From Bacteroidia bacterium (GTDB taxonomy: Bacteria > Bacteroidota > Bacteroidia > Flavobacteriales > Flavobacteriaceae): a DNA stretch of 64,000 nucleotides. The stretch covers positions 62,001 through 126,000 of the forward strand of contig JAUIBW010000007.1 in the NCBI GenBank assembly GCA_030427585.1, read 5' to 3'. The notes beneath the pieces were generated by a model that saw only the letters and a program-made list of their open reading frames with translations, had not been told where the DNA came from and made no database searches. The translations under genes and the position numbers were made by a program. Numbering within the stretch: the stretch's first letter is position 1; each line of letters opens with the position of its first letter. Shown here piece by piece: positions 52,474-63,670 of the stretch.

Positions 52474-53745
52474 TTATAAATCGAATCCCAGATCTTTTCT
52501 ATAATACATTTTATCAAAATTAAGTTTTTCTATACTTTGATATGATGCTTTAATCGCCTTTCTAAAATCTTCATTTAATGAGGTTATAGCCATTACTCTA
52601 CCCCCGCTAGTAACTATTTTGCTACCCTCAAGAGATGTACCTGCATGAAAAACAATAGAATCTGTAATCGTATCTATTCCTGTAATCTCTTTTCCTTTTT
52701 CATAAGCCTCTGGATATCCTCCAGAAACAGTTACTATAGCAGCAGCACTTCGTTTATCCAACTCAAGATTGACCTTATCCAGTGATTGATTCCCTACATG
52801 CTGAAATAATTCTACTAAATCTGTCTTTACCCTTGGCAGAACTGCCTCAGTTTCTGGATCACCCATACGCACATTATATTCAATTACTTTTGGGTCATCC
52901 CCTACTTTAATAAGTCCTATAAAAATAAAACCTTTATAATCTATATTTTCTTTTTCCAGTCCTTGTACAGTAGGTTTAATAATACGCTCTTCGATTTTAG
53001 TCATAAATGCATCATCTACAAAAGGAACTGGTGAGATAGCACCCATACCTCCTGTATTTAACCCTGTATCTCCTTCTCCAATACGCTTGTAGTCTTTGGC
53101 TGTTGGTAAGGTTAAATAATTTTTGCCGTCAGTAAGCACAAAAACACTAAGCTCTATCCCATCAAGAAATTCTTCGATCACAACTTTCTCACTAGCTGCA
53201 CCAAATTTTTTGTTGGTTAGCATGTTTTCAAGTTCAGCTTTTGCCTCATCTATGTCCTGAAGAATTAATACACCCTTCCCTGCTGCCAAACCATCTGCTT
53301 TTAAAACATAAGGTGCTTGTAAAGTTTCTAAAAATTGCTTTCCATCATCAATAGTAGCAGCTGTAAAACTTTGATAAGCCGCTGTAGGGATACTGTGTCT
53401 AATTAAAAATTCTTTGGCATATTCTTTACTTCCTTCTAATTGTGCCCCTTCTTTAGATGGACCAATAACTACAACATTTTTCAATTGGTTATCTTTAGCA
53501 AAATAATCACTTATTCCTCTTACCAATGGGTCTTCTGGGCCAACTACAACCATTTCAATGTTCTCCCGTAACACTACATCTTTGATCGCAGGAAAATCTG
53601 TAACCTCAATAGCTACATTAGTAGCTATACTAGCAGTTCCTGCATTACCGGGTGCGACAAATAAGGTGTCACAAATCGGACTTTGTATAATTTTATAAGC
53701 AAATGTATGTTCTCTACCTCCTGATCCGAGTACTAAAATATTCAT
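52474..53745 (-). CDS. purD: Phosphoribosylamine-glycine ligase
   Basis: A 423-residue ATP-grasp enzyme joining phosphoribosylamine and glycine to GAR in purine synthesis. MNILVLGSGGREHTFAYKI, YVLKADGLAAGKGVLIL, VIEEFLDGIELSVFVLTDGK and YNVRMGDPETEAVLPR are its hallmarks. Probably monocistronic; a TATTTTTG on the minus strand (53774-53781) may be its -7 box. Confidence 0.97.
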   Translation of the reverse strand: MNILVLGSGGREHTFAYKIIQSPICDTLFVAPGNAGTASIATNVAIEVTDFPAIKDVVLRENIEMVVVGPEDPLVRGISDYFAKDNQLKNVVVIGPSKEGAQLEGSKEYAKEFLIRHSIPTAAYQSFTAATIDDGKQFLETLQAPYVLKADGLAAGKGVLILQDIDEAKAELENMLTNKKFGAASEKVVIEEFLDGIELSVFVLTDGKNYLTLPTAKDYKRIGEGDTGLNTGGMGAISPVPFVDDAFMTKIEERIIKPTVQGLEKENIDYKGFIFIGLIKVGDDPKVIEYNVRMGDPETEAVLPRVKTDLVELFQHVGNQSLDKVNLELDKRSAAAIVTVSGGYPEAYEKGKEITGIDTITDSIVFHAGTSLEGSKIVTSGGRVMAITSLNEDFRKAIKASYQSIEKLNFDKMYYRKDLGFDL

Positions 53746-53902
53746 GATGTATTATGGCTTGTTTTTATGGCCTCAAAAATAGTTTATTCGTAGTTGTATA
53801 GCTAATTCTTTATAGATAAAAACTCATGATTTTTTTATGTGCTCCTCAAATTAAAACGATACTGCATCCAATAATCAGATACTGTGATATCCTATTTTAA
53901 TT

Positions 53903-55159
53903 TTATTCACTACTATCATTGCGAATAATCCTACTACTTAAAATACTTCTCTTTTTTAAAAGCAAAGGGGTAACAATAGAGAAGAATACAATACCATTAA
54001 ATCGAACTAACATAGATTCGAACATTAATGATATAAAAAGAATCAAAAAGACCGAAAGTTCATTTCGACTCCTTTTCATACGCATTGCCAAAACAACAAA
54101 AATGCAAACTAGAATACCAAACCCCACAATACCTGTTTGTAAATACGTTTGTAGAAACTGATTGTGTGCATTATACTTACTCTTGTAGTTAGGAATGTAA
54201 TCTAATTCTTTATATTTTTCAACCAAAACATCGTTTGCATCTCCAACTCCATAACCAAATATAGGGGCATCTTTGATCAATTTGATACTAGCATCCCATG
54301 CCAACAGTCTTGATTTTTCTGATGCTGTGGTATCACAATATTCTCTTACATTACTAAAATCTTTTATTTTGAAATAAAAATCAAATACCCTTGGGTTATT
54401 TAAAAACAATAATAATCCCATCAAAAAAATAATAGTCATGGTATATTTCTTTTGTTTATCAGTAATATCAAAAATCAATAATATCGACATTACAAACAAA
54501 ATAAGATAGGCCGCGATTGAAGCCAACAAAAAAAGATACAGGAATAAAAGAATAACTACTGCTAGTTGTATTCGAGATTTCAACTTGTTTTTAAGGTAAT
54601 AACTTAATACCAATAATATGTATATAGAAATATAATTAGCATTAACTGATCTTGAAAATAGAGATCCTACAAAAAAGTAATGCCAATTTTTTACAACCCC
54701 TTCTATAAATACAAGAATTTCTATACTTTCTCTTTCATCAATAATATGCCATGCTAAGCTATTACCTGCCTTAAAAACATTAATGAAAAATGAAACAATT
54801 AGCCCCATAAGTAAAAAGTCAAATAGTTTTTTTACTGTAGCAGCATCTTCCTTAACAAATAGAAAAATTAAGGGAAATAATAATAATGAAAGGGATCGTT
54901 GTACCAAATCGAATCCACTGATCAAATTATCAGTATAAATCAATCCCAAAGACATCACAATAAAATATAGTGGAAAAAGCAGTAATGATTTATCCAGAAC
55001 AAATTTCTTTTCGGTTCTAAACATCATACCAATCCCAAAAATGATCGAAATTATAAAAAATGGAGTTGGGAGATTGATACCCAATGGTAGCAAAAAAAAA
55101 GCAATATACAAGCTGTTCCAAAAGATCATTACAACCCAATGATCTTCTTTATAAAACAT
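53903..55159 (-). CDS. O-antigen ligase / Wzy-like membrane protein
   Basis: About 418 residues with ten or more hydrophobic helices and a large loop carrying YCDTTASEKSRLLAWDASIK and NAHNQFLQTYLQTGIVG, the His-containing signature of the WaaL/Wzy family. It would join or polymerise glycan chains on the outer face of the inner membrane. The frame extends to a GTG at 55195; I chose the ATG at 55159. Last gene of the polysaccharide cluster as transcribed. Confidence 0.82.
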   Translation of the reverse strand: MFYKEDHWVVMIFWNSLYIAFFLLPLGINLPTPFFIISIIFGIGMMFRTEKKFVLDKSLLLFPLYFIVMSLGLIYTDNLISGFDLVQRSLSLLLFPLIFLFVKEDAATVKKLFDFLLMGLIVSFFINVFKAGNSLAWHIIDERESIEILVFIEGVVKNWHYFFVGSLFSRSVNANYISIYILLVLSYYLKNKLKSRIQLAVVILLFLYLFLLASIAAYLILFVMSILLIFDITDKQKKYTMTIIFLMGLLLFLNNPRVFDFYFKIKDFSNVREYCDTTASEKSRLLAWDASIKLIKDAPIFGYGVGDANDVLVEKYKELDYIPNYKSKYNAHNQFLQTYLQTGIVGFGILVCIFVVLAMRMKRSRNELSVFLILFISLMFESMLVRFNGIVFFSIVTPLLLKKRSILSSRIIRNDSSE

Positions 55160-55272
55160 GTTGGTAGCCCGGGTTATTATGTTAACTAGTTGCACTTTTT
55201 ATAAGATGTATTATGAGGTAGTTAACGATTTTTAAAGAGTTGTATTATGATAATGTATCGACAAAGAAGCTT

Positions 55273-56244
55273 TTATTGAAAATCTCTATGTTCACTCTTT
55301 TGAAGTTCTTCTTCAGAAAACCCTCTAAAATAATCCAAAGTAAATTTCATTCCTTCTGATCTACCTATTTTTGGTTGCCAATCCAAAATTTCTTTTGCTT
55401 TACTAATATCCGGTTGTCTTTGTAGAGGATCATCAATGGGTAATGGTTTGTATATAATTTTTTGATTCATTTTGGTAAGCTTTGCGATTTCTTGCGCAAA
55501 ATCTTTGATTGTAATCTCATCAGGATTGCCAATATTAACAGGATATACATACTCACTAAAAAGTAATCTATAAATTCCTTCTACCAAATCATCTACATAG
55601 CAAAAGGATCGGGTTTGAGATCCATTACCAAATATAGTTAAATCCTCACCTCTTAATGCTTGCCCAATAAATGCAGGTACTACCCGGCCATCATTTAATC
55701 GCATTCTTGGGCCATAAGTATTAAAGATACGTGCAATTCTGGTCTCTAAACCATGATAGGTATGATACGCCATTGTAATTGATTCCTGAAAACGTTTTGC
55801 TTCATCATATACACCTCTAGGCCCAATAGCGTTAACATTACCATAATAATCTTCACTTTGTGGATGTACCAAAGGGTCACCATAAACTTCACTAGTTGAT
55901 GCAATAAGAATTCTAGCATTTTTTTCTTTTGCAAGACCTAAAAGATTATGCGTACCTAAAGATCCTACTTTTAATGTTTGAATAGGAATCTTAAGGTAAT
56001 CTATAGGGCTTGCCGGAGAAGCGAAATGAAGGATATAATCTAATTTATCGGGAACATGAACAAATTTGGTCACATCATGATGATAGAATTCAAAATGCTT
56101 TAGTTTAAACAGGTGTTCAATATTTTTCAGCGTACCTGTGATCAGGTTATCCATACCAATCACATGAAAACCTTCTTTAATAAACCGATCACAGAGATGA
56201 GAGCCTAAAAAACCAGCTGCTCCTGTAATTAAAACTTTTTTCAA
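55273..56244 (-). CDS. UDP-glucuronate decarboxylase (UDP-xylose synthase) type SDR
   Basis: A 323-residue short-chain dehydrogenase/epimerase. NAD motif [10 protein letters not shown], catalytic YDEAK (Y-x3-K), STSEVYGDP and [20 protein letters not shown] match UDP-xylose synthases, which turn UDP-glucuronate into UDP-xylose. The adjacent UDP-glucose dehydrogenase supplies UDP-glucuronate, supporting this. Start is TTG at 56244, as an in-frame stop precludes an ATG. Confidence 0.87.
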   Translation of the reverse strand: MKKVLITGAAGFLGSHLCDRFIKEGFHVIGMDNLITGTLKNIEHLFKLKHFEFYHHDVTKFVHVPDKLDYILHFASPASPIDYLKIPIQTLKVGSLGTHNLLGLAKEKNARILIASTSEVYGDPLVHPQSEDYYGNVNAIGPRGVYDEAKRFQESITMAYHTYHGLETRIARIFNTYGPRMRLNDGRVVPAFIGQALRGEDLTIFGNGSQTRSFCYVDDLVEGIYRLLFSEYVYPVNIGNPDEITIKDFAQEIAKLTKMNQKIIYKPLPIDDPLQRQPDISKAKEILDWQPKIGRSEGMKFTLDYFRGFSEEELQKSEHRDFQ

Positions 56245-56312
56245 TCTAAATAAATTTTATATCTACAAGGTAAACATTAATAGAAATCTCTAACCATTAC
56301 AAAAAAATATCG

Positions 56313-57716
56313 TTAGCTATCTCCTAATCCAATTTTATAATAAACAAAACCTATTTTTTCCATTTTTTTCTTATTCATGATACCTCTTCCATCAAATAAG
56401 AATGCTGGTTTTTTCATTTTATGATATATTTTTTCCCAATCGTATTCTTTAAACTCATCCCATTCCGTTAAAATAGCTATTCCATGTGTATCTTTCATTG
56501 CATCATAGGGGTTCTCAAAAACTTCTAAGTATTTTTTATTTTCTTCTAGTGATCTAGATCCAAGATAGTCTAAATCTTGATATATTTGTTTTGTTTTTAC
56601 TTTTGGATCATATACAGCAACAAACGCTTGTTCGTTCAATAAATTATCTGCTACTTTAATAGCAGCTGACTCCCGTGTATCATTAGTGTTTTTCTTGAAG
56701 GCCCAACCTAAAAAGGCAATTTTTTTTCCTGAAACGGTATTATACAACGTACTAACTATATTATCGGAAAAACGATCTTTTTGATGCTCATTCATAATAA
56801 TGACCTGTTCCCAATAATCAGCGACTTCATTTAACCCATAACTTTTTGCTATATACACGAGATTTAAAATATCTTTTTGAAAGCAAGATCCTCCAAAACC
56901 TACTGAAGCATTCAAAAATTTAGAGCCTATTCTCGAATCCATTCCAATAGCTTTAGAAACTTCTTGAACATCTGCACCTGTTTTTTCACATATTTCGGAC
57001 ATGGCGTTAATAGAAGAAACACGCTGTGCTAAAAAAGCATTTGCTGTTAATTTTGAAAGTTCTGAAGACCATACCTTTGTAGTCAAAATCTTTTCTTTAG
57101 GAACCCAATTCTTATATACCTCTACCAACACTTCTATAGCTTGTTTTCCTTCTATTGTAGAAGTATCTCCTCCTATTAAAACTCTATCAGGGTTTAATAA
57201 ATCCTGAATAGCCGTACCCTCAGCCAGAAATTCTGGATTCGATAAGATTTGAAACTCTACTCCATTACTTGTATTATCTAAAATACTCTTTATGGCTTCG
57301 GCTGTCCGAACGGGTAATGTAGATTTTTCAACCACTATTTTATCTGATTTAGCCACTTTTGCAATTTGACGTGCACACAACTCAATATATTTCAAATCAG
57401 CCGCCATCCCTTTTCCTTTACCATAAGTTTTGGTTGGGGTATTTACTGAAATAAAAATCATATCAGCTTTTTCAATGGCTTTATCAACCTCTATTGAAAA
57501 GTGTAAGTTTTTTCCTCGAACTTCATTTACGATATCTGCTAAACCAGGTTCAAAAACTGGGAGATTGTTAAGATTATTATCATTCCAAGCATCTATACGA
57601 GTTTGATTGATATCTACCACTGTTACTTGTATTTCTGGGCATTTTTTTGCTATTACTGCCATAGTGGGTCCACCTACATAACCAGCACCTATACAGCAAA
57701 TGGATTTAATTTGCAT
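56313..57716 (-). CDS. ugd: UDP-glucose 6-dehydrogenase
   Basis: A 467-residue enzyme oxidising UDP-glucose twice to UDP-glucuronate. N-terminal [14 protein letters not shown]ossmann motif, the catalytic cysteine in [11 protein letters not shown] and the C-terminal UDP-binding part ([20 protein letters not shown]) are present. The length and sequence are of the larger, eukaryote-like type. It lies 68 bases upstream of the UDP-xylose synthase. Confidence 0.94.
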   Translation of the reverse strand: MQIKSICCIGAGYVGGPTMAVIAKKCPEIQVTVVDINQTRIDAWNDNNLNNLPVFEPGLADIVNEVRGKNLHFSIEVDKAIEKADMIFISVNTPTKTYGKGKGMAADLKYIELCARQIAKVAKSDKIVVEKSTLPVRTAEAIKSILDNTSNGVEFQILSNPEFLAEGTAIQDLLNPDRVLIGGDTSTIEGKQAIEVLVEVYKNWVPKEKILTTKVWSSELSKLTANAFLAQRVSSINAMSEICEKTGADVQEVSKAIGMDSRIGSKFLNASVGFGGSCFQKDILNLVYIAKSYGLNEVADYWEQVIIMNEHQKDRFSDNIVSTLYNTVSGKKIAFLGWAFKKNTNDTRESAAIKVADNLLNEQAFVAVYDPKVKTKQIYQDLDYLGSRSLEENKKYLEVFENPYDAMKDTHGIAILTEWDEFKEYDWEKIYHKMKKPAFLFDGRGIMNKKKMEKIGFVYYKIGLGDS

Positions 57717-57908
57717 ACTAAAAAATAATAAAAGATAAATTATTCCAAAACTACTGGAATTTTATGAATTACTGCTTAGATATTGGATAAAAACTATCGC
57801 TTTATATGTCTATATAGATTAACTAATTTCGTAATACAATAAAACATATCTTAGTAACTCTGTTTATACCTCTAATTTATACTATAGTTGTTTTCATTTA
57901 ATCTATAT

Positions 57909-59279
57909 TTATACTCCTTTTGAAAACAATATGGTTGTTACTGTTTTAAATAAGATTCTTATGTCTAATGTAACTGATCTGTTCTTTATATAGTATAGAT
58001 CATACTCTAATTTCCTTATAGAATCTTCTAAATTTTCGCCATATTTATACTTAACTTGTGCCCATCCTGTAATTCCAGGCTTAATTACATGCCTAACTGA
58101 ATAAAAAGGATTAATCTTATCTAATTGATCTACAAATATTTTTCTTTCAGGTCTTGGACCAATAAAACTCATATCACCATTAATTACTGAAATTATTTGA
58201 GGAAGTTCATCAATTCTAAACATTCTTAAGATCTTACCAAATGGAGTAATTCTAGAATCATTATTAGATGCCATTTTAGCTCCAGATTTTTCTGCATCTA
58301 CAACCATAGATCTGAACTTATATATATTAAACTCTTTTCCTTTTTTCCCGATTCTCTTTTGAATATAAAGCAAAGGTCCTCTATTAAAAAATAGATTAAA
58401 AAAAGCCACAAAAGGGACAGCAAAAACAAAAATCAATCCTACAAAAAAACACAAAAAGATATCAATAAGTTTGGTAAATAATTTTTGAATGTAATGAGAT
58501 CTTTTATTTTTTAAATGTAAAACTTCGTAGAAATTATTTCCTAATAAATTTAATGGTAACGCCTCATAAGTTGACTCATAAAAAGAAGTAAATGTAAAAA
58601 CCTCTTTACCAAAATACATTGCTCGTGTCAAAAATCTCTCCACCTCAGGCGGCATATTTTGATAGTCTTCAATTCTAATAATTATAGTATCAATCTTATT
58701 AATTATTTTATTCAATCGTTTAGGGTTTTTCACAAGTGTTTCATGACAAGTAGATATTCTTAATTTAACATTATAACCGTTAGAATATTTACTTCCTTCA
58801 ATATGTTTAATATTATCTTCTTTTTCATTTTCAAATATCTCTTCATAGAGAAAAATAGCATTTTTTAAAGAAGGTTGCGAAATAAAAAAATTAGAGCAAA
58901 TCAATCTCCAGGCAGTTAATGAAAATGGCATGAGTGCCAAAAAAGCAAGTAAGTATGGTCTACTTACTGTTGTATTAATTAATAGAACTGTGAGAAAAAA
59001 AATAGAAAAGGTATATAACACTCCCACAATAAGAGAAAGCCTAAAAATAGTAATTGGTTTTGATGCCCTTTCCAAGTTATATATGTCCAGTACGTAGGCA
59101 ATAATAGAAAAAAGTAATACTCCTGTAATGTATATAATAAGACCATGTTGATTATAATCAAATGTACCTCTAAGCGTTCTGTTTACGAGCAAATACAAGT
59201 ATAACATAACAACAGCTAAATCTCCTATGAATAAAAAGAGTTTTCTTTCTATTGTATTAAGTGTGAATACTCTATTCAT
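57909..59279 (-). CDS. Polyprenyl-phosphate sugar phosphotransferase (WcaJ/WbaP-like)
   Basis: A 456-residue membrane enzyme that starts glycan synthesis by placing a sugar phosphate on undecaprenyl phosphate. N-terminal four or five helices, a soluble middle and the catalytic domain with IQKRIGKKGKEFNIYKFRSM and NGDMSFIGPRPERK. Donor sugar unknown. Flanked by 192- and 115-base spacers, so probably within the same long transcript. Confidence 0.9.
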   Translation of the reverse strand: MNRVFTLNTIERKLFLFIGDLAVVMLYLYLLVNRTLRGTFDYNQHGLIIYITGVLLFSIIAYVLDIYNLERASKPITIFRLSLIVGVLYTFSIFFLTVLLINTTVSRPYLLAFLALMPFSLTAWRLICSNFFISQPSLKNAIFLYEEIFENEKEDNIKHIEGSKYSNGYNVKLRISTCHETLVKNPKRLNKIINKIDTIIIRIEDYQNMPPEVERFLTRAMYFGKEVFTFTSFYESTYEALPLNLLGNNFYEVLHLKNKRSHYIQKLFTKLIDIFLCFFVGLIFVFAVPFVAFFNLFFNRGPLLYIQKRIGKKGKEFNIYKFRSMVVDAEKSGAKMASNNDSRITPFGKILRMFRIDELPQIISVINGDMSFIGPRPERKIFVDQLDKINPFYSVRHVIKPGITGWAQVKYKYGENLEDSIRKLEYDLYYIKNRSVTLDIRILFKTVTTILFSKGV

Positions 59280-59394
59280 TAATTGAGTCTTTTGATAGAA
59301 TATGATATAATTATAATTCCCATAAATCCTAAAAGATTATTCAAAAATAATCTTTTAAAGCTATAAACAGAGATGATGTAACATAAATCCAATT

Positions 59395-60630
59395 CTAATT
59401 AAGGTTAGAAAATGCTTTATCATACATATCACTAATTTTTTTATAGGTACAATGGTCTAGCAGGTATTGATACCCTCTTTCTCCATAATGATCACATTCT
59501 CGTTTAGATAAACTTTTAAAATATAATATTTTTTCCTTTAATGCATCTGGATCTTCTGGTGGTACAACATATCCTGAATTCGAATAAATAACAGGATTTT
59601 CGTTAGAACCTAAAGCTTGAATTATAGGTTTTTTTGCGTAGAAATAGTCAAAGGTTTTTAATTGGGATGTACCAAAGCTATATATCTTAGTATCCTTTGT
59701 TCCCTTACCCATAAAAAGCACATCCATTTTTGACAAAAACAATCTTACGTATTGTTTAGGAACTCTATCCAAAAAATGAATATTATCAAAGTCTTCTGAT
59801 AGTTTTAATAACCTTTCCTTTTCAGGTCCTCCTCCCAAAATATACAAATGAACATTTTCTTCTTTAAGCTTTGAAACCACAGAGATTATTGTATCCAAAG
59901 GGTTGGCTATCACAATTGTACCAGCATATCCGATATTAAAAGTTTTATCATCTATTTTATCTGAAAAGATATCATCTATGTTCTCTTGTTCATCCGGTAA
60001 TTCATAACCATTTGTTATCCATTTATATTTGAAGTCCTTACCGTTAAGCACTTCTGCAATATGTTTATCCGCTCTTGGAAGTACCGAAACGATTAAATCC
60101 GATTTAGAATAGGACAATTTTTCTAAATATCCCAGAAACTTCATAAAAACATTTTTCTCAGAATAGTTTCCTAATTCCATGGCTGATAGTGGCCATAAAT
60201 CTCTTATTTCAAAAATGAATTTTGATTTTGGATAAAATATTTTTTTAAATATCAATATGTTAAGAACTGGAAGTAAAGGCAGAGAAGATAAAACTATGAT
60301 GTCTGGCTTAGGCACCTTCTTTCTGGAAATAAAAGGAACTATGAATAAATTGATCGAAAATATGATCCAACTTATTATACGACCGATTCCGTGAGATTTG
60401 TGATAGACATTTCCTCTAAGGATAAGAGTTGCTATATCTTTGTTTACAAACTTATAAAGTCCTTTTATCTTATTGTGTCTATAAGGTGCATGAGAGAAAG
60501 AAGAAGTAATTAATAACGTATTATATTTTTGCGTTTCTTTTAAATGCTTTGCTATATAATAATGCCTATACCCATCTCCATCTATATCAGGGCTGGTTAT
60601 GTACTGATTAATAATCCAAATATTCTTCAT
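59395..60630 (-). CDS. Glycosyltransferase family 4
   Basis: A 411-residue GT-B enzyme. NQYITSPDIDGDGYRHYYIA resembles WbuB-type L-fucosamine transferases; IGYAGTIVIANPLDTII and LGGGPEKERLLKL form the donor site. Its stop-start junction with lhgO is immediate (60630/60631). Sugar specificity is unknown. Confidence 0.87.
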   Translation of the reverse strand: MKNIWIINQYITSPDIDGDGYRHYYIAKHLKETQKYNTLLITSSFSHAPYRHNKIKGLYKFVNKDIATLILRGNVYHKSHGIGRIISWIIFSINLFIVPFISRKKVPKPDIIVLSSLPLLPVLNILIFKKIFYPKSKFIFEIRDLWPLSAMELGNYSEKNVFMKFLGYLEKLSYSKSDLIVSVLPRADKHIAEVLNGKDFKYKWITNGYELPDEQENIDDIFSDKIDDKTFNIGYAGTIVIANPLDTIISVVSKLKEENVHLYILGGGPEKERLLKLSEDFDNIHFLDRVPKQYVRLFLSKMDVLFMGKGTKDTKIYSFGTSQLKTFDYFYAKKPIIQALGSNENPVIYSNSGYVVPPEDPDALKEKILYFKSLSKRECDHYGERGYQYLLDHCTYKKISDMYDKAFSNLN

Positions 60631-61827
60631 CTATAATGCTTGTAATACTTTCTTTGTTATCTCTTTCCCGATATTTAATGAGGAAGTAGCTGCCGGAGAA
60701 GGTGCATTGATTATGTGAACTGCTTTTTCTGTATGCTTAATAAGGAAATCATCTACCAAACTCCCATCTTTACCACATAATTGTGCTCTTACGCCAGATT
60801 CTCCTACTTCTAAATCTTCTTCTTTAATTTGGGGAATCAATTTCTGCAAGGATGCAACAAAAGCTTTTTTTGAAAACGATCTATACATTTCGTACATCCC
60901 TACTTTCCAATACTTTATTGCTATTTTGATAAAACCAGAATAAGATAGACTTTCTAAAAGCTCTTTTACGTTAATATCTCTTTTTGTATATCCTTCTCTT
61001 TTAAACGCAAGTACAGCATTTGGTCCGGCATCAATTTTCCCATTAATTCTTCTGGTAAAATGTACTCCTAAAAATGGGAAACTCGGGTCGGGAACAGGGT
61101 AAATTAGATTTTTAACCAATCCTGCTTTTTCGTCCTTCAACAAATAATATTCTCCTCTAAAAGGTATTATTTTATAGTCCAAACCGACTCCATCCATTTT
61201 TGCAATCTTATCAGAATATAACCCTGCACAGTTTACAACAAAACTTGTCTCTATAGTCTGATTATTTGTTTCTATCTTGTATCCGTCATTTTCTTTTCTA
61301 AGACCAACTACCTTATTATCAAAAAAATAATTAGCTCCTTCTTCTTTGCTAATCTCAAAAAGTTTCAGGGCTACCTTTTTATAGTCAACAATTCCAGCTT
61401 GCGGAACAAAAATACCTTTTGTACCTGATACATTCGGCTCTTTTTCAAGAAGTTCTTCCTTGTTCAAAATTGTTAATCCTTTTAACCCATTTTGAACACC
61501 TCTATTATATATAGCCAGTAACTTTTCTTCTTGATCTTTACTGGTAGCTACAATGATCTTACCGCATATTTCGTGATGTATTTCTTCTTTTTTACAGAAT
61601 TCCAAAAGAAGATCGTATCCATTTTTACAATTTATAGCCTTCGCACTTCCGGGTTTGTAATAAATCCCAGAGTGAATAACTCCACTATTATGCCCTGTCT
61701 GATGAGAGGCTATATTGTCTTCTTTTTCTAATACAGTTATTTTGAGTTTTGGATTCTTCTTTAGCAGGTTATAAGCCACAGAAAGCCCTACTATACCTGC
61801 ACCGATTACCGCAACATCATATTTCAT
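60631..61827 (-). CDS. lhgO: L-2-hydroxyglutarate oxidase
   Basis: A 398-residue FAD enzyme of the DAO family. The FAD-binding motif [18 protein letters not shown] opens the protein; [20 protein letters not shown] and CGKIIVAT are typical of LhgO, which oxidises L-2-hydroxyglutarate to 2-oxoglutarate. It sits inside the glycan cluster, touching GT4 and 6 bases from the aminotransferase. This position suggests that it clears 2-hydroxyglutarate made by the cluster dehydrogenase. Confidence 0.88.
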   Translation of the reverse strand: MKYDVAVIGAGIVGLSVAYNLLKKNPKLKITVLEKEDNIASHQTGHNSGVIHSGIYYKPGSAKAINCKNGYDLLLEFCKKEEIHHEICGKIIVATSKDQEEKLLAIYNRGVQNGLKGLTILNKEELLEKEPNVSGTKGIFVPQAGIVDYKKVALKLFEISKEEGANYFFDNKVVGLRKENDGYKIETNNQTIETSFVVNCAGLYSDKIAKMDGVGLDYKIIPFRGEYYLLKDEKAGLVKNLIYPVPDPSFPFLGVHFTRRINGKIDAGPNAVLAFKREGYTKRDINVKELLESLSYSGFIKIAIKYWKVGMYEMYRSFSKKAFVASLQKLIPQIKEEDLEVGESGVRAQLCGKDGSLVDDFLIKHTEKAVHIINAPSPAATSSLNIGKEITKKVLQAL

Positions 61828-61833
61828 CTTTTG

Positions 61834-62934
61834 TTACTGATTAAAAAATTTTTTGACTGTATTCACTACTTTTTCTGCAGATTCTAAAGACAAATGTTCA
61901 CCTATTGGCAGACTTAATAATAAAGTATCAATTTCATTAGCCTTAAAGTCAGCATTTGCTTTATCAAGATACTTATATGCTGCTAATTTTGGAAGTGAAA
62001 TAGGGTAATGAATTCCTGTTTGAATATTATACTCTGATAAATACGCTTTTAACTCATCTCTTTTGTCTGTTCTGATAACAAATAGGTGATATACCTGCCT
62101 TGCCCATTCTGAACGTTTGGGAAGAATAATTTCAGCAACATCTTTAAGATTTTCCAGGTAATAATCAGCTATTTTGATACGATGATTGGTCCACTTTTCC
62201 AGATATTTCAATTTTACATCCAAAATAGCGGCTTGAAGTGTATCCAGCCTACTATTTCGCCCTTCGAAAACATGATTATATTTTTCTACTCTTCCATGAT
62301 TAGCAATCATACGACATTGAGTAGCTAATTTCTCATTATTGGTTACTATTGCTCCTCCATCTCCATACGCTCCAAGGTTTTTACCTGGATAAAAGCTAAA
62401 TGTCCCAATATCCCCAATAGCTCCGATTCTTTTTCCTTTATATTCGGCCCCATGCGCTTGTGCACAATCTTCGATAATTTTAAGATCATGTTGTTTTGCA
62501 ATTGCCAAAAGTTCATCCATATCACAAGGATGCCCATATAAATGAACAGCTATAATTGCTTTTGTACTGCTTGTAATTACAGATTTCAAACTGTCGATTG
62601 ATATCATATAGTTATCCTCATCACAATCACAAAAAACTACTTTATGACCAGATCTGGTCACTGCTTCTGAGCTTGCTATAAAACTATTGGCAGGAACGAT
62701 AATTTCTGAACCTTTAGGAAGATTCAGCGCTTCAATTCCTATCTCCAGTGCATCCGTACCATTTGCAACTCCAATACAATAATTGGCTTTCTGAAAGGAA
62801 GCAAAATTCTTTTCGAAAGATTTTAAGGGCTCTCCCCCAATAAATGAGGAGTTACTAATAATGTTTTGGATAGCTCCATCTATTTCTTCTTTTATGGTAC
62901 TATATTGATATTGTAAATCAAGAAATTTGATCAT
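61834..62934 (-). CDS. DegT/DnrJ/EryC1 sugar aminotransferase
   Basis: A 366-residue PLP enzyme that adds an amino group to a keto-NDP-sugar, usually from glutamate. PLP lysine K185 in SFYPGKNLGAYGDGGA and the preceding EDCAQAHGAEYKGKRIG are characteristic. The family includes WbpE/FdtB-like 3-aminotransferases; which position is aminated is inferred from the neighbours. It overlaps the formyltransferase by 17 bases. Confidence 0.92.
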   Translation of the reverse strand: MIKFLDLQYQYSTIKEEIDGAIQNIISNSSFIGGEPLKSFEKNFASFQKANYCIGVANGTDALEIGIEALNLPKGSEIIVPANSFIASSEAVTRSGHKVVFCDCDEDNYMISIDSLKSVITSSTKAIIAVHLYGHPCDMDELLAIAKQHDLKIIEDCAQAHGAEYKGKRIGAIGDIGTFSFYPGKNLGAYGDGGAIVTNNEKLATQCRMIANHGRVEKYNHVFEGRNSRLDTLQAAILDVKLKYLEKWTNHRIKIADYYLENLKDVAEIILPKRSEWARQVYHLFVIRTDKRDELKAYLSEYNIQTGIHYPISLPKLAAYKYLDKANADFKANEIDTLLLSLPIGEHLSLESAEKVVNTVKKFFNQ

Positions 62935-63664
62935 CTTCTTTTGTAAAATATATTTTTTGAGAATTTATTAAGCAATAAGGAGGCTCAAAACCAGGAAAAT
63001 AAGTGGCTCTTATATGTTTCTTCACTTTTTCTTCTGGCCACGCCAAGTCTATTTTTTTAATGTCGTTAATCTCCTTTCGATAATGCAATGAAGTTCCTCT
63101 GGACCCGATATATTCGCTTTGAGGAATCAATTTATAATCTCCTTTTATTAAATCTGATAAACTTTCTTTAAAAAGCTCTACAGATGCATCATAAGTCTCC
63201 TGATGCAATTCTTTGACCCAGATATTTTCTTTTACCGGAAAGCGTTTTTCGAAAATGATATCGCCGGAATCTATTCCTTCTTCTAAACGATGAATCGTTG
63301 TTCCGAATTCTTTTTTGTTTTCGAGGATAGCAAAGGAGAACTGATTACACCCTCTGTACTCAGGCAGAGGGGCCATATGTAAGTTTACAGTAATTTCTCT
63401 AGCTTTTTGGATATGTTCTTTTTTTAATATCCGATGGTACTGAACAGAAATAGCAATGTCTACTGTTTCTGTTAAAGACAAATATTCATCCAAATCATTT
63501 ATAATTCTAAGATCTTGAGATTTTGCATATTCCAGCACATCTTGCCCTCTTTGGTTTGTTAGAATTCCGAGAATATTATAACCTAACGATTTGGATTGTT
63601 CGTTAAGATATCGAAGACAACCTAATCCTATTTTTTTTGATCCTAAAAAAACTACATTTTTCAT
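62918..63664 (-). CDS. Formyltransferase-family enzyme
   Basis: A 248-residue protein with the tetrahydrofolate formyltransferase fold (VNLHMAPLPEYRGCNQFSFA, TTIHRLEEGIDSGDIIFE) with the Asn-His-Asp elements of the family. It is shorter than methionyl-tRNA formyltransferase and lacks the tRNA-binding domain. In such clusters it N-formylates an amino sugar, as in Qui3NFo or Qui4NFo pathways. Confidence 0.87.
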   Translation of the reverse strand: MKNVVFLGSKKIGLGCLRYLNEQSKSLGYNILGILTNQRGQDVLEYAKSQDLRIINDLDEYLSLTETVDIAISVQYHRILKKEHIQKAREITVNLHMAPLPEYRGCNQFSFAILENKKEFGTTIHRLEEGIDSGDIIFEKRFPVKENIWVKELHQETYDASVELFKESLSDLIKGDYKLIPQSEYIGSRGTSLHYRKEINDIKKIDLAWPEEKVKKHIRATYFPGFEPPYCLINSQKIYFTKEDDQIS

Positions 63665-63670
63665 GATGAA

